Source of the DNA: CAZLIC01 sp964559535
GTDB taxonomy: Bacteria > Pseudomonadota > Alphaproteobacteria > Rhodobacterales > Rhodobacteraceae
DNA: 64,000 bases
Reading direction: 5' to 3'
Assembly: GCA_964559535.1 (NCBI GenBank)
Contig: CAZLIC010000003.1
Span: 1 to 64,000 of the forward strand
The notes under the pieces: generated by a model
The model's input: only the letters and a program-made list of their open reading frames with translations
What the model was told of the DNA's origin: nothing
Database searches by the model: none
Made by a program: the position numbers and the translations under genes
Shown: positions 42,851 through 51,957 of the stretch, piece after piece
Numbering within the stretch: the first letter of the stretch is position 1
Layout: each line of letters starts with the position of its first letter

Positions 42851-44083
42851 ATGCGTTCCGTGAAACTGGCGCTGGGGCTGATGGCCTCGGCGGCCGTGCC
42901 TTCGCTTGCGTTGGCCGAAGACCTGGAAGTCACCCACTGGTGGACTTCGGGCGGTGAAGCCGCGGCCGTGGCCGAGTTTGCCAAGGCGTTCGACGCCACC
43001 GGCAACAAGTGGGTGGACGGGGCGATTGCCGGGTCAGGCGACACGGCCCGCCCGATCATGGTCAGCCGCATCACAGGTGGCGACCCGATGGCCGCGACGC
43101 AGTTCAACCATGGCCGCCAGGCCGAGGAACTGGTCGCCTCGGGCCTGCTGCGCGACCTTACGGCGGTGGCCGAGAAAGAGGGCTGGGCCAGCCTGGTGAA
43201 CCCGCCCAGCCTGCTGGCCAACTGCACGCTGGACGGCAAGATCTACTGTGTGCCGGTGAACATCCATTCCTGGCAGTGGCTGTGGCTGTCGAACAAGGCC
43301 TTTGCCGACGCAGGCGTGCCGGTGCCCACCAGCTGGACCGAATTCGTCGCCGCCGCACCTGCGCTGGAAGCCAAGGGCATCGTGCCGCTGGCGATGGGCC
43401 AGCAGGCCTGGCAGAACGCCGGGGCCTTCAACGTGCTGATGGTCGCGGTGGCGGGCAAGGACCTGTACCTCAAGGTCTACAAGGACAAGGACGCCGCAGT
43501 GGCGGGCGGCGCCGACATCGCGCCGGTGTTCCAGGCCATCGACGACGCGCGCAAGATGGCCGCGAATTCCAAGGTGCAGGACTGGAACCAGGCCACCAAC
43601 ATGGTGATCACCGGCAAGGCCGGCGGGCAGATCATGGGCGACTGGGCGCAGGGCGAGTTCCAGATTGCCGGGCAGGTCGCGGGCACCGACTATACCTGCC
43701 TTCCGGGACTGGGCATGAACGAGATCATCTCGACCGGCGGTGATGCCTTCTACTTCCCCGCGCTGTCCGACCCGGCAAAGTCGGCCGCGCAGGAAGTGCT
43801 GGCGTCAACCATGATGGCGCCGGCCACGCAGGTGGCGTTCAACCTGAAGAAGGGTTCGCTGCCGGTGCGCGGCGACGTTGACCTGTCCACCGCCAACGAC
43901 TGCATGAAGAAGGGACTGGCGATCCTGGCCTCGGGCAACGTGATCCAGGGCACGGACGAGCTGATCAGCCCCGACACCACCACGCAGATCAACGACCTGA
44001 TGAGCGCCTTCTTCAATGACCCGTCGATGACGAAGGAAGACGCACAGGCCAAGTTCGCCGAGATCATCGGGAACGCCGACTGA
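42851..44083 (+). CDS. Sugar ABC transporter substrate-binding protein (CUT1)
   Basis: A 410-residue periplasmic binding protein. Signal peptide MRSVKLALGLMASAAVPSLALA, then the type II solute-binding fold of CUT1 systems (LEVTHWWTSGGEAAAVAEFAKAF, KIYCVPVNIHSWQWLWLSNKAF, VPVPTSWTEF, GKAGGQIMGDWAQGEF). It resembles glucose/mannose or oligosaccharide binding proteins, but the sugar is not determined. It is the first gene of a six-gene operon repressed by the divergent LacI protein. A strong stem-loop follows it. Confidence 0.93.
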   Translation: MRSVKLALGLMASAAVPSLALAEDLEVTHWWTSGGEAAAVAEFAKAFDATGNKWVDGAIAGSGDTARPIMVSRITGGDPMAATQFNHGRQAEELVASGLLRDLTAVAEKEGWASLVNPPSLLANCTLDGKIYCVPVNIHSWQWLWLSNKAFADAGVPVPTSWTEFVAAAPALEAKGIVPLAMGQQAWQNAGAFNVLMVAVAGKDLYLKVYKDKDAAVAGGADIAPVFQAIDDARKMAANSKVQDWNQATNMVITGKAGGQIMGDWAQGEFQIAGQVAGTDYTCLPGLGMNEIISTGGDAFYFPALSDPAKSAAQEVLASTMMAPATQVAFNLKKGSLPVRGDVDLSTANDCMKKGLAILASGNVIQGTDELISPDTTTQINDLMSAFFNDPSMTKEDAQAKFAEIIGNAD

Positions 44084-44091
44084 TCCTGCCC

Positions 44092-44122
44092 GCGTCCGCC
44101 CCGCAGCGCGCGGGGCGGACGC
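44092..44122 (+). other. Stem-loop after the sugar-binding protein gene
   Basis: GCGTCCGCCCCGC and GCGGGGCGGACGC make a perfect 13-bp inverted repeat around a 5-base loop, 8 nt after the stop codon and 19 nt before the permease gene. No T run follows. It probably stabilises the upstream message or partly terminates transcription, giving excess binding protein. Confidence 0.75.
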
Positions 44123-44141
44123 CCACTGCCGGAAAGCCCCC

Positions 44142-45035
44142 ATGTCCACGACGCCCCGCCCCAGTCGGCTGACCCGCAACCTGACGGCCAAGATCGCCAG
44201 CGTGCCGATGATCCTGACGGCGCTGGTCATCTTCGTCGGCGGCACGCTGTGGACGGTGCTGTATTCCTTCACCGACTCGAAGCTTCTGCCCCGCCTGCGC
44301 TTCGTCGGCCTTGACCAGTACGAACGCCTGTGGTCGACCGACCGCTGGATCGTCTCGATCGGCAACCTGGCCATCTACGGCTCGCTGTCGCTGATCTTCA
44401 GCTTCGTCATCGGCTTTCTGCTGGCCGTGCTCTTAGATCAGAAGATCCGCTTCGAAGACACGTTCCGCACCATCTTCCTTTACCCCTTTGCGCTGTCGTT
44501 CGTGGTGACGGGTCTGGTGTGGCAGTGGATCCTCAATCCCGAATTCGGCGTGCAGAACGTGGTGCGCGCGATGGGGTTCGAAAGCTTTACCTTCGACCCG
44601 CTGTATGACCCCGAGATCGTGATCTATGGCGTGCTGATCGCCGGGCTGTGGCAGGGCACCGGCCTGATCATGTGCCTGATGCTGGCGGGCCTGCGCGGCA
44701 TCGACGAAGACATCTGGAAAGCCGCGCGGGTGGACGGGATTCCGGCGTGGAAAACCTACATCTTCATCGTCATCCCGATGATGCGCCCGGTTTTCATCAC
44801 CACGCTGGTCATCATCATGTCGGGCATCGTGAAGCTGTATGACCTGGTGGTGGCGCAGACGGGCGGCGGGCCGGGCACGGCCTCCGAGGTGCCAGCGAAA
44901 TACGTCTACGACTTCATGTTCCGCGCGCAGAACCTGGGCCAAGGCTTTGCCGCCTCGACGATGATGCTGTTGACGGTCGTCATCATCGTTGTGCCATGGG
45001 CCTATCTGGAATTCGGAGGCAAGCGCCGTGGCTGA
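44142..45035 (+). CDS. Sugar ABC transporter permease (MalF-like)
   Basis: A 297-residue inner-membrane permease with about six hydrophobic segments. The ATPase-coupling EAA loop is in DEDIWKAARVDGIPAWKTYIFIVIPMMRPV (about residues 189-218). C-terminal VVAQTGGGPGTASEVPAKYVYDFMF is typical of CUT1 permeases. It starts 58 nt after the binding-protein gene, beyond the stem-loop, and overlaps the second permease by 8 nt. Confidence 0.94.
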   Translation: MSTTPRPSRLTRNLTAKIASVPMILTALVIFVGGTLWTVLYSFTDSKLLPRLRFVGLDQYERLWSTDRWIVSIGNLAIYGSLSLIFSFVIGFLLAVLLDQKIRFEDTFRTIFLYPFALSFVVTGLVWQWILNPEFGVQNVVRAMGFESFTFDPLYDPEIVIYGVLIAGLWQGTGLIMCLMLAGLRGIDEDIWKAARVDGIPAWKTYIFIVIPMMRPVFITTLVIIMSGIVKLYDLVVAQTGGGPGTASEVPAKYVYDFMFRAQNLGQGFAASTMMLLTVVIIVVPWAYLEFGGKRRG

Positions 45036-45930
45036 CTTGACCGCCGAGATGACGGGCCCCCGCGGTGCCCGGCCCCGCCCCACCTTCTCGCGCCGCAACA
45101 TCATTCTCTACGGCACGCTGTTCGTGGTGTCGGTCTATTACCTGCTGCCGCTGTACGTGATGGTCATGACCTCGCTGAAGGGCATGCCGGAAATCCGGCT
45201 GGGCAACATCTTTTCTCCGCCGCTGGAGATCACCTTCCAGCCCTGGGTCAAGGCCTGGGCGCAGGCCTGCACGGGGCTGAACTGCGACGGGCTGAGCCGC
45301 GGCTTCTGGAACTCGGTGCAGATCACCGTGCCCTCGGTGGTGCTGTCCATCGCGATTGCGGCGGTGAACGGCTACGCGCTGTCCTTGTGGAAATTCCGCG
45401 GGGCGGACACGTTCTTTGCCATCCTGATTGTCGGCGCCTTCATTCCCTATCAGGTGATGCTGTACCCCATCGTCATCATCCTGCGCGAAATCGGCCTGTA
45501 CGGCAGCCTGTGGGGGCTGGTGCTGGTGCATTCGGTGTTCGGCATGCCGATCCTGACGCTGTTGTTCCGCAACTACTTTGCATCGGTGCCGGAAGAGCTG
45601 TTCAAGGCCGCGCGGGTGGACGGCGCAGGGTTCTGGGGCATCTTCCTGCGCATCATGGTGCCGATGAGCCTGCCCATCTTCGTGGTGGCCCTTATCCTGC
45701 AAGTGACCGGAATCTGGAACGATTTCCTGTTCGGCGTGATCTACACCCGGCCCGAGACCTATCCCATGACGGTGCAGTTGAACAACATCGTCAATTCGGT
45801 GCAAGGGGTCAAGGAATACAACGTCAACATGGCCGCCACGCTGCTGACCGGCCTTGTGCCGCTGATCATCTACTTCGTCTCGGGCAAACTGTTCGTGCGC
45901 GGCATCGCGGCGGGCGCGGTCAAGGGCTGA
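45028..45930 (+). CDS. Sugar ABC transporter permease (MalG-like)
   Basis: A 300-residue membrane permease. The EAA loop is in PEELFKAARVDGAGFWGIFLRIMVPMSLPI. The GTG at 45028 was chosen because GGAGG lies 8 nt upstream and it overlaps the preceding gene by 8 nt; an ATG at 45088 is too far inside and ATG 44989 too far upstream. An insert near residue 70 (WAQACTGLNCDGLSRGFWNS) carries two cysteines in a predicted periplasmic loop. It pairs with the MalF-like protein to form the channel. Confidence 0.93.
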   Translation: MADLTAEMTGPRGARPRPTFSRRNIILYGTLFVVSVYYLLPLYVMVMTSLKGMPEIRLGNIFSPPLEITFQPWVKAWAQACTGLNCDGLSRGFWNSVQITVPSVVLSIAIAAVNGYALSLWKFRGADTFFAILIVGAFIPYQVMLYPIVIILREIGLYGSLWGLVLVHSVFGMPILTLLFRNYFASVPEELFKAARVDGAGFWGIFLRIMVPMSLPIFVVALILQVTGIWNDFLFGVIYTRPETYPMTVQLNNIVNSVQGVKEYNVNMAATLLTGLVPLIIYFVSGKLFVRGIAAGAVKG

Positions 45931-45934
45931 TCCC

Positions 45935-47005
45935 ATGCATTCCATCTCGATCCGCGACCTGACGCTGCGCTTCGGTGCCGCCACGGTGCTGCAAACGATG
46001 AACCTTGATGTCGCGCCGGGCGAATTCATCGTGCTCCTGGGCCCCTCGGGCTGCGGCAAGTCCACGCTTCTGAACTGCATCGCGGGACTTTTGGACATCA
46101 CCGACGGGCAGATCTGGATCAAGGGCCGCAACGTGACCTGGGAAGAACCCAGCGAACGCGGCATCGGCATGGTGTTCCAAAGCTACGCGCTGTACCCGCA
46201 GATGACGGTGCGCGGAAACCTGTCCTTCGGGCTGAGGAATGCGCGCATGCCCAAGGCCGAGATCGACGCGCGCGTGGCGCGGGCGGCCAAGATCCTGCAG
46301 ATCGAGCCGCTCTTGGACCGCAAGCCGGGCGCGCTGTCGGGCGGGCAGCGGCAGCGGGTGGCGATCGGCCGCGCGCTGGTGCGCGACGTGGATGTGTTCC
46401 TGTTCGACGAACCGCTGTCGAACCTGGACGCCAAACTGCGCAGCGAGTTGCGGGTCGAGATCAAGCGGCTGCACGCGCGGCTGAACAACACGATGGTCTA
46501 CGTCACCCACGACCAGATCGAGGCGCTGACGCTGGCCGACCGGATTGCGGTGATGAAGGGCGGCGTGATCCAGCAGCTGGACGCGCCGCAGGTCATCTAC
46601 AACCGCCCTGCCAATCTGTTTGTCGCGGGCTTCATCGGGTCGCCCGCCATGAACTTCCTGCCCGGCGCCACCGATGGCCACAGCTTCCGGCTGGGTGACG
46701 TTTCGGTCTCGCTGGCGGGCTATGACGGCGGCACCATCATGGATCGGCCGAAGGCCATTCTGGGCCTGCGCCCCGAACACATCACCCTGTCCGACACCCC
46801 GCGCCCCGGCGCTTCGCTCCCGGGCGTCGTGGAGATCGACGAGCCGATGGGGGCCGACAGCCTGGTGTGGGTACAGGCGGGCGGTCAGCAGGTCTCGGTC
46901 CGTGTGCCGGTGGAACGGCGCCCGGCGCCCGGCACGCCCGTTCACCTGCATCTCGACATGACAAAAGCATCGCTGTTCGACGCCACAACCGAACAGCGCA
47001 TCTGA
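45935..47005 (+). CDS. Sugar ABC transporter ATP-binding protein (MalK/UgpC type)
   Basis: A 356-residue ATPase. Walker A GPSGCGKST, Q-loop VFQSYALYPQMTV, signature LSGGQRQRVAIGRALVRD, Walker B VFLFDEPLSNLDAKLR and H-loop YVTHDQIEA are followed by a C-terminal TOBE/OB regulatory domain (about residues 240-356: LGLRPEHITLSD). Starts 4 nt after the second permease. Confidence 0.96.
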   Translation: MHSISIRDLTLRFGAATVLQTMNLDVAPGEFIVLLGPSGCGKSTLLNCIAGLLDITDGQIWIKGRNVTWEEPSERGIGMVFQSYALYPQMTVRGNLSFGLRNARMPKAEIDARVARAAKILQIEPLLDRKPGALSGGQRQRVAIGRALVRDVDVFLFDEPLSNLDAKLRSELRVEIKRLHARLNNTMVYVTHDQIEALTLADRIAVMKGGVIQQLDAPQVIYNRPANLFVAGFIGSPAMNFLPGATDGHSFRLGDVSVSLAGYDGGTIMDRPKAILGLRPEHITLSDTPRPGASLPGVVEIDEPMGADSLVWVQAGGQQVSVRVPVERRPAPGTPVHLHLDMTKASLFDATTEQRI

Positions 47006-47017
47006 AGGAACCGCTCC

Positions 47018-47767
47018 ATGCTGTGCTACCAACTCTACTCCTCCCGCAACTTCCCGCCGTTGTCTGCCACGCTGCAGATGCTGGCCGACCTCGGCTACGA
47101 AGGGGTCGAAGGCTACGGGGCGCTCTACACCGACGCGGCCCAAGTCGCGGCACTGGCCGAGGGCCTGCGCGCCACGGGGCTGGCGATGCCCACCGCGCAT
47201 TTCGGGCTGGAACAGCTGGAATCCGATCCACAGGGTGTTCTGTCCATCGCCCGCAGCCTGGGCGTCCAGCGCATTTACTGCCCCTATCTGCAGGCCGAAC
47301 ACCGCCCGACCGACGCCGTTGGCTGGCACGCCTTCGGCGCCCGGCTGCAGGCGGCCGGTGCTCCGGCCCGTGCGGCGGGGCTTGGCTTTGGCTGGCACAA
47401 CCACGACTTCGAGATGCGCCCCCTGCCCGACGGGCAGGTCCCGCAGGACCTGATCTTTGCCGGCGGCCCCGATCTGGAATGGGAAATCGACGTGGCCTGG
47501 GTGGTGCGCGGTGGCGCCGACCCGGTGGCCTGGATCGCGAAGTACGCACCCCGCATCACCTCGACCCATGTCAAGGACATTGCCCCAGCGGGCCAGAACA
47601 CCGATCAGGACGGCTGGGCCGACGTGGGGCAGGGCACCGTGGCCTGGCCCGGCATCATGGCGGCGCTGCGCGCAACCCCCTGCGAAACCTTCATCCTTGA
47701 ACACGACAACCCGTCCGACCACGCCCGCTTTGCCCGCGTGTCGCTGGCGGCGACAAAGGCGCTTTGA
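47018..47767 (+). CDS. Sugar phosphate isomerase/epimerase (TIM barrel)
   Basis: A 249-residue AP-endonuclease-2-like TIM barrel. It shows CYQLYSSRNF at the N-terminus, GYEGVEGYGAL, FGWHNHDFEM with metal-ligand His/Asp residues, LEWEIDVAWVVRGGADP (Glu/Asp ligands), TSTHVKDIAP (His) and a C-terminal FILEHDNPSDH (Glu). The family isomerises or epimerises sugars, or dehydrates inosose. It presumably acts on the sugar brought in by the upstream transporter. AAGGA precedes the ATG. Confidence 0.9.
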   Translation: MLCYQLYSSRNFPPLSATLQMLADLGYEGVEGYGALYTDAAQVAALAEGLRATGLAMPTAHFGLEQLESDPQGVLSIARSLGVQRIYCPYLQAEHRPTDAVGWHAFGARLQAAGAPARAAGLGFGWHNHDFEMRPLPDGQVPQDLIFAGGPDLEWEIDVAWVVRGGADPVAWIAKYAPRITSTHVKDIAPAGQNTDQDGWADVGQGTVAWPGIMAALRATPCETFILEHDNPSDHARFARVSLAATKAL

Positions 47768-47770
47768 CCC

Positions 47771-48904
47771 ATGGAAACCTTCGGCATCGGCATCATCGGC
47801 TGCGGCAACATCTCGACCACTTACCTGCGCCTTGCGCCCCTGTTCCGCGGGTTGCAGGTGCGGGCCGTGGCCGACGCGAACCCTGCGGCGGCACAGGCGC
47901 GCGCCGCCGAATTCGGCACCACCGCACAATCGGTCGAAGACCTGCTGGGCAACCCGGCCATCGACGTTGTCATCAACCTGACCGTCCCCGATGCCCACTT
48001 TGCCGTATCAAAGGCCATCTTGCAGGCGGGCAAGCACATCTATTCCGAAAAGCCGCTCACGCTCTCGCTGGCCGACGGCCTTGCCCTGCGCGACCTGGCC
48101 GCCGCGAAGAACCTTCGCGTCGGCTGCGCCCCCGACACGTTTCTGGGCGGCGCGCACCAGCAGGCCCGCGCCTTGATCGACGAGGGGCGGCTGGGCACGA
48201 TCACCGCTGGCGGTGCCGCGGTGATGAGCCACGGCATGGAACACTGGCACCCCAACCCCGACTTCTTCTTCCTGCCCGGCGGCGGCCCGATGCTGGACAT
48301 GGGCCCGTACTATCTGGCCAACCTCATCAACCTCTTGGGCCCCGTGCGCCGCGTGGCGGCCCTTGCCACAGCGGCCAGCGCCACGCGCACCATTTCCTCA
48401 CAGCCCCGCGCGGGCGAAACGATTCCGGTGAAAACCCCCACCAACATCCACGCCCTGCTGGAATTCGCCAACGGCGCCACGGTGAACCTGTCCACCAGCT
48501 GGGATGTGTGGTCGCACCGGCGGGGACACATGGAGTTGTACGGCACCGAAGGCACGCTGTATCTGCCCGACCCCAACTTCTTCGGCGGCGTGCTGGAGCT
48601 GGGCGGCAAGGACGGGGCCACAACCCCCGTTGTCGCGTGGGACCATCCTTTCTTCCGCACCAACCAGACCAACAACCAGGGCCAGCCGCAGGCCAACTGG
48701 CGCAGCGCCGGGCTGGCCGACATGGCTGCCGCGCTGGCCAATGGCCGCGACCACCGCTGTTCGCTGGACCGCACGCTGCACGCGGTTGAGGTGATGACGG
48801 GGGCGCTGCAGTCGGGAGAAACCGGACAGTTCGTGACGATGCAGACCACCTGCACCCGCCCTGCCGCCCTGTCGCCATCCGAAGCGCAGGCCCTCTTGGC
48901 CTGA
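47771..48904 (+). CDS. Gfo/Idh/MocA family NAD(P)-dependent oxidoreductase
   Basis: A 377-residue sugar dehydrogenase. The Rossmann motif is GIGIIGCGNIST (residues 5-16), followed by the family's VINLTVPDAHFAVSKAILQAGKHIYSEKPLTLS with the catalytic EKP. The C-terminal alpha/beta domain includes GGGPMLDMGPYYLANLINLLG. It begins 3 nt after the isomerase gene and ends the operon. Together the two enzymes suggest oxidation/epimerisation of an imported sugar or inositol-like polyol. Confidence 0.94.
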   Translation: METFGIGIIGCGNISTTYLRLAPLFRGLQVRAVADANPAAAQARAAEFGTTAQSVEDLLGNPAIDVVINLTVPDAHFAVSKAILQAGKHIYSEKPLTLSLADGLALRDLAAAKNLRVGCAPDTFLGGAHQQARALIDEGRLGTITAGGAAVMSHGMEHWHPNPDFFFLPGGGPMLDMGPYYLANLINLLGPVRRVAALATAASATRTISSQPRAGETIPVKTPTNIHALLEFANGATVNLSTSWDVWSHRRGHMELYGTEGTLYLPDPNFFGGVLELGGKDGATTPVVAWDHPFFRTNQTNNQGQPQANWRSAGLADMAAALANGRDHRCSLDRTLHAVEVMTGALQSGETGQFVTMQTTCTRPAALSPSEAQALLA

Positions 48905-48926
48905 GCCGCGCACTATCGGGTTGTGG

Positions 48927-48966
48927 CTCGCCTCCGGCGGCGCAAGACTGCGCTGTCGGCGGCGAG
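48927..48966 (+). terminator. Possible terminator hairpin after the sugar operon
   Basis: CTCGCC (48927-48932) can pair with GGCGAG (48961-48966), enclosing an inner stem GCGCA/AGAC/TGCGC (48940-48953). It lies 23 nt after the last gene of the sugar operon. No T run follows, so termination is uncertain. Confidence 0.35.
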
Positions 48967-49003
48967 TTGCTTGGCCCGCCGGAGCCGGCGAAGGGAGGAA
49001 TGA

Positions 49004-49465
49004 ATGAACGTGTGCTTCACCACGGACCGTATGCTGCGGTTCGGCGATTGCGACATCTCGGGAACCGCCTACTATCCGGCCTACCTGAACATCCTGAACG
49101 GCGTGGTCGAGGAGTTCTGGGGGCATATCGGCTGGCCCTGGCACGAGATCATCTGGAAGGAACGCTGGGGCACGCCCACGGTGCACCTGTCGTGCGACTT
49201 CTCGAAGCCGTCCTTCTTCGGCGACCGTCTGACGTTCCGGCTGGCGGTCACAAAGGTCGGCCGCTCTTCGGTGCGGCTGCAACACACCATTCACTGCGGC
49301 GACGAACACCGCTGGTCGGTGGAACAGGTCCTTGCCGCCAGCTGGCTGGACAGCCACACCTCGATGACCTGGCCCGAAGAGGTGAAGGCCAAGCTGGAAA
49401 GCCTGATGGCCCCGGCCGAGCCGCCCGAACGCCGCCCTGTGATGCCGCATCACGCCCAGGGCTGA
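49004..49465 (+). CDS. Acyl-CoA thioesterase (hotdog fold, 4-hydroxybenzoyl-CoA type)
   Basis: A 153-residue hotdog-fold thioesterase. The N-terminal motif RFGDCDISGTAYYPAYLNILNGVVEEFW has the catalytic Asp region of the YbgC/4HBT family, though the canonical DxDxxGHVxxxxY is altered (CDISGTAYYPAY). It may hydrolyse an aromatic acyl-CoA, which would fit the catabolic genes further right, but this is inference. AAGGGAGG precedes the ATG at 49004. Its last 16 bases overlap the end of the convergent ABC gene. Confidence 0.85.
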   Translation: MNVCFTTDRMLRFGDCDISGTAYYPAYLNILNGVVEEFWGHIGWPWHEIIWKERWGTPTVHLSCDFSKPSFFGDRLTFRLAVTKVGRSSVRLQHTIHCGDEHRWSVEQVLAASWLDSHTSMTWPEEVKAKLESLMAPAEPPERRPVMPHHAQG

Positions 49466-50250
49466 GCCGGGTCGGGCAGCGGGATCGCGTCCAGCAGGTC
49501 GCGGGTACAGGCGGCTTGCGGGTTGGCAAACAACTCCGCGGTCGGGCGGTCCTCAACGATGTCGCCCCGGTGCAGCACGATGGTGCGCTGGCACAGGCGC
49601 CGGATCACCGACAGGTCGTGGCTGATGAAGGCCAGCGTCAGGCCAAGCTCGGCCACCAGCCGCTCCAGAAGGTTCAGCACCTGCGCCTGCGACGACACAT
49701 CCAGCCCCGACACAATTTCATCCGCCAGGATGAAATCGGGTTCCAGCGCGATGGCCCGCGCGATGCCCACCCGCTGCCGCTGGCCGCCCGACAGTTCGTG
49801 CGGGAACCGTGACGCGAACCCCGCAGGCAGCCCCACATGGTCCAGCGCGCGGGCCACCCGTTCGGGCACCGCGTCCAGTCCGTGCAGGCGCAGGGGTTCG
49901 GCTATGATGGTGCCCACCCGGTGGCGCGGGTTCAGCGACGACATCGGGTCCTGGAAGATCATCTGGAACCGCCGCCGCATCGGACGCAGCCGCGCCTCGG
50001 ACAGATGGGTGATGTCGGTGCCGTCGAACCGCACCACCCCGCCCGAAGGTTCCAGAAGCCGCACCAGCGCCCGCCCCAGCGTCGACTTGCCCGACCCCGA
50101 CCCGCCGACGATGCCCACCACGGCACCCTTCGGAATGGCAAAGGTCAAGCCCTTCAGAATTTCCACCCGCGGCGCCGCGCCAAACAGCGGCTTGGCCGTC
50201 ATGTCGGCCAAGGACAGGTGCAGGTTTTCGACGGTGTAGAGGTCAGCCAT
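49450..50250 (-). CDS. Peptide/nickel-type ABC transporter ATP-binding protein (DppF-like)
   Basis: A 266-residue ATPase. Walker A GGSGSGKST, Q-loop IFQDPMSSLNPRHRVG, signature LSGGQRQRVGIARA, Walker B FILADEIVSGLD and H-loop FISHDLSV are present. The C-terminal oligopeptide-transporter extension (NPQAACTRDLLDAIP) is degenerate in its usual HPYT motif. The ATG at 50250 overlaps the end of the DppD-like gene by 8 nt. It is the last gene of the transport operon, ending inside the convergent thioesterase gene. Confidence 0.93.
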   Translation of the reverse strand: MADLYTVENLHLSLADMTAKPLFGAAPRVEILKGLTFAIPKGAVVGIVGGSGSGKSTLGRALVRLLEPSGGVVRFDGTDITHLSEARLRPMRRRFQMIFQDPMSSLNPRHRVGTIIAEPLRLHGLDAVPERVARALDHVGLPAGFASRFPHELSGGQRQRVGIARAIALEPDFILADEIVSGLDVSSQAQVLNLLERLVAELGLTLAFISHDLSVIRRLCQRTIVLHRGDIVEDRPTAELFANPQAACTRDLLDAIPLPDPAQPWA

Positions 50251-51109
50251 GGCCACCCCTGTCAAAGGCCGCCACCTCGGCCTGCACGGCGGCAATCACC
50301 GCATCGGGCACGGGTTGCAGCCCCGCCATCGGGTCGGTGTATTTCGGCGTCGCGGCCAGCAGGGCCGCGGAATAGGGGTGCCGAGGGGCGGCAAAGAACG
50401 CCCCCACCGCCGCATCCTCGACCACCAGCCCGCCATACAGCACCGTCAGGTTCTGGCACACCTTGGACACCACGCCCAGGTCATGCGTCACGAACAGCAG
50501 CGCCGTGCCGTGCCGTGCCTGCATGCCCGCGATCAGCCGCAGGATCTGCTTCTGCACCGTCACGTCCAGCGCGGTGGTGGGCTCGTCCGCCACGATCAGC
50601 TTCGGCTCTGCCGCAAAGGCCGACGCAATCAGGATGCGCTGACGCATCCCGCCCGACAGTTCGTGCGGATAGCTGCGCAACACCCTCTCGGCGTTCGGAA
50701 TCTGTACCTCATCCAGCAGTTCGCGCGCCCGCACCTCGGCATCGGCGCGCCGCCAGCCCAGGATATCGACCAACCGGTCAATGATCTGCGGGCCGATGCG
50801 GTGGCTGGGGTTCAATGCCGTCAGCGGGTCCTGCGGAATCAGCGCGCAGGTGGCGCCGATACGGTGGCGGCGTTCGGCCACGGGCAGCGCCAGCAGGTCG
50901 GTCCCGTCCAGCACGATCTGGCCTTCGGTGATTTCCACCGACGGCGGCAAGATTCCCAGCACCGCCTTTCCGATCATCGACTTGCCCGCGCCCGATTCCC
51001 CCACCAACCCGCGCACCTCGCCCGCCGCGACCTCCAGCGACACGCGGCGCAGCAGGGGCGGCCCACGCCGCAAACGCACCGACAGGTTGCGCACCGACAG
51101 AAAGCTCAT
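50243..51109 (-). CDS. Peptide/nickel-type ABC transporter ATP-binding protein (DppD-like)
   Basis: A 288-residue ATPase. Walker A GESGAGKSM (Met replaces the usual Thr/Ser after GKS), Q-loop LIPQDPLTALNPSHRIG, signature LSGGMRQRILIASA, Walker B LIVADEPTTALD and H-loop FVTHDLGV are visible. The C-terminal extension has the HPYSAALLAATP motif normal for this family. The start overlaps the permease gene upstream in ATGA. Confidence 0.93.
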   Translation of the reverse strand: MSFLSVRNLSVRLRRGPPLLRRVSLEVAAGEVRGLVGESGAGKSMIGKAVLGILPPSVEITEGQIVLDGTDLLALPVAERRHRIGATCALIPQDPLTALNPSHRIGPQIIDRLVDILGWRRADAEVRARELLDEVQIPNAERVLRSYPHELSGGMRQRILIASAFAAEPKLIVADEPTTALDVTVQKQILRLIAGMQARHGTALLFVTHDLGVVSKVCQNLTVLYGGLVVEDAAVGAFFAAPRHPYSAALLAATPKYTDPMAGLQPVPDAVIAAVQAEVAAFDRGGHG

Positions 51110-51957
51110 CGCAGCACCGGGTCGAACCGGTCCTTCAGCCCCTCGCCCAACTGGCTGAAAGACAAGACCGTCAGGAACAGCGTGACCAGCGGAAACACCA
51201 GCACCCACCAGGCTTGATGCACCGACGCGCGGCCTTCCGAGATCATTCCGCCCCAGGTGGGGTCATCGGTCGAGATCGACAGGTTCACGAAACTCAGGAT
51301 TGCCTCGACGATCACCGCAATCCCCATCTCCAGCGTCAGAAGGACCACGATGGTGGGCAGCACGTTGGGCAGGATCTCGCGAACCATGATGCCTATGCGC
51401 CCGCGCCCCGCCACCCGGGCCGAGGCGACATAGTCCATCGCCCCCTGCGCCATCGCCTCGGCCCTTACCACGCGGGCAAACCGCGTCCAGTCGATCACCA
51501 CGATGGCAATGACAATCGACCACAGGCCGGGTCCCAGCACGGCGATCAGCAGGATGGAAAACAGAACCGGCGGAAAGGCCATCCAGATGTCGATCAGGCG
51601 GGAAATCACCATGTCCACCCAGCCGCGCAGGAACCCGGCCAGAAGGCCCAGCGTCGCCCCCACGATGCAGGTCACGGTGCCCGCCACCAGCGCCACCACC
51701 AAGGCCACCCGTGCGCCGTGGATGATGCGGGACAGCACATCGCGGCCCAGACTGTCGGTGCCCAGCCAGAACCCCGGTTCGGCCCCCTTCGCCCAGAACG
51801 GCGGCAGACGCCCCAGGAACAGGTCCTGCGCCAGCGGGTCATGCGGCGCCACCCATGGCGCCAGCACGGCCGCCGCGCACAGCAGCCCCAACCACAGCCC
51901 CGAAAGCCACAGCCGCAGTCCCGCCCGCCGCCGTACTTCCGCCCGACCGTCAAGCAT
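51106..51957 (-). CDS. Peptide-type ABC transporter permease (DppC-like)
   Basis: A 283-residue permease with an N-terminal cytoplasmic segment, one membrane helix (about 17-38), the periplasmic loop with APWVAPHDPLAQDLFLGRLPPF and GTDSLGRDVLSRIIHGARVAL. Five further helices contain the EAA-like loop DYVASARVAGRGRIGIMVREILPNVLPTI. Overlaps the DppB-like gene by 8 nt. Confidence 0.94.
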   Translation of the reverse strand: MLDGRAEVRRRAGLRLWLSGLWLGLLCAAAVLAPWVAPHDPLAQDLFLGRLPPFWAKGAEPGFWLGTDSLGRDVLSRIIHGARVALVVALVAGTVTCIVGATLGLLAGFLRGWVDMVISRLIDIWMAFPPVLFSILLIAVLGPGLWSIVIAIVVIDWTRFARVVRAEAMAQGAMDYVASARVAGRGRIGIMVREILPNVLPTIVVLLTLEMGIAVIVEAILSFVNLSISTDDPTWGGMISEGRASVHQAWWVLVFPLVTLFLTVLSFSQLGEGLKDRFDPVLR

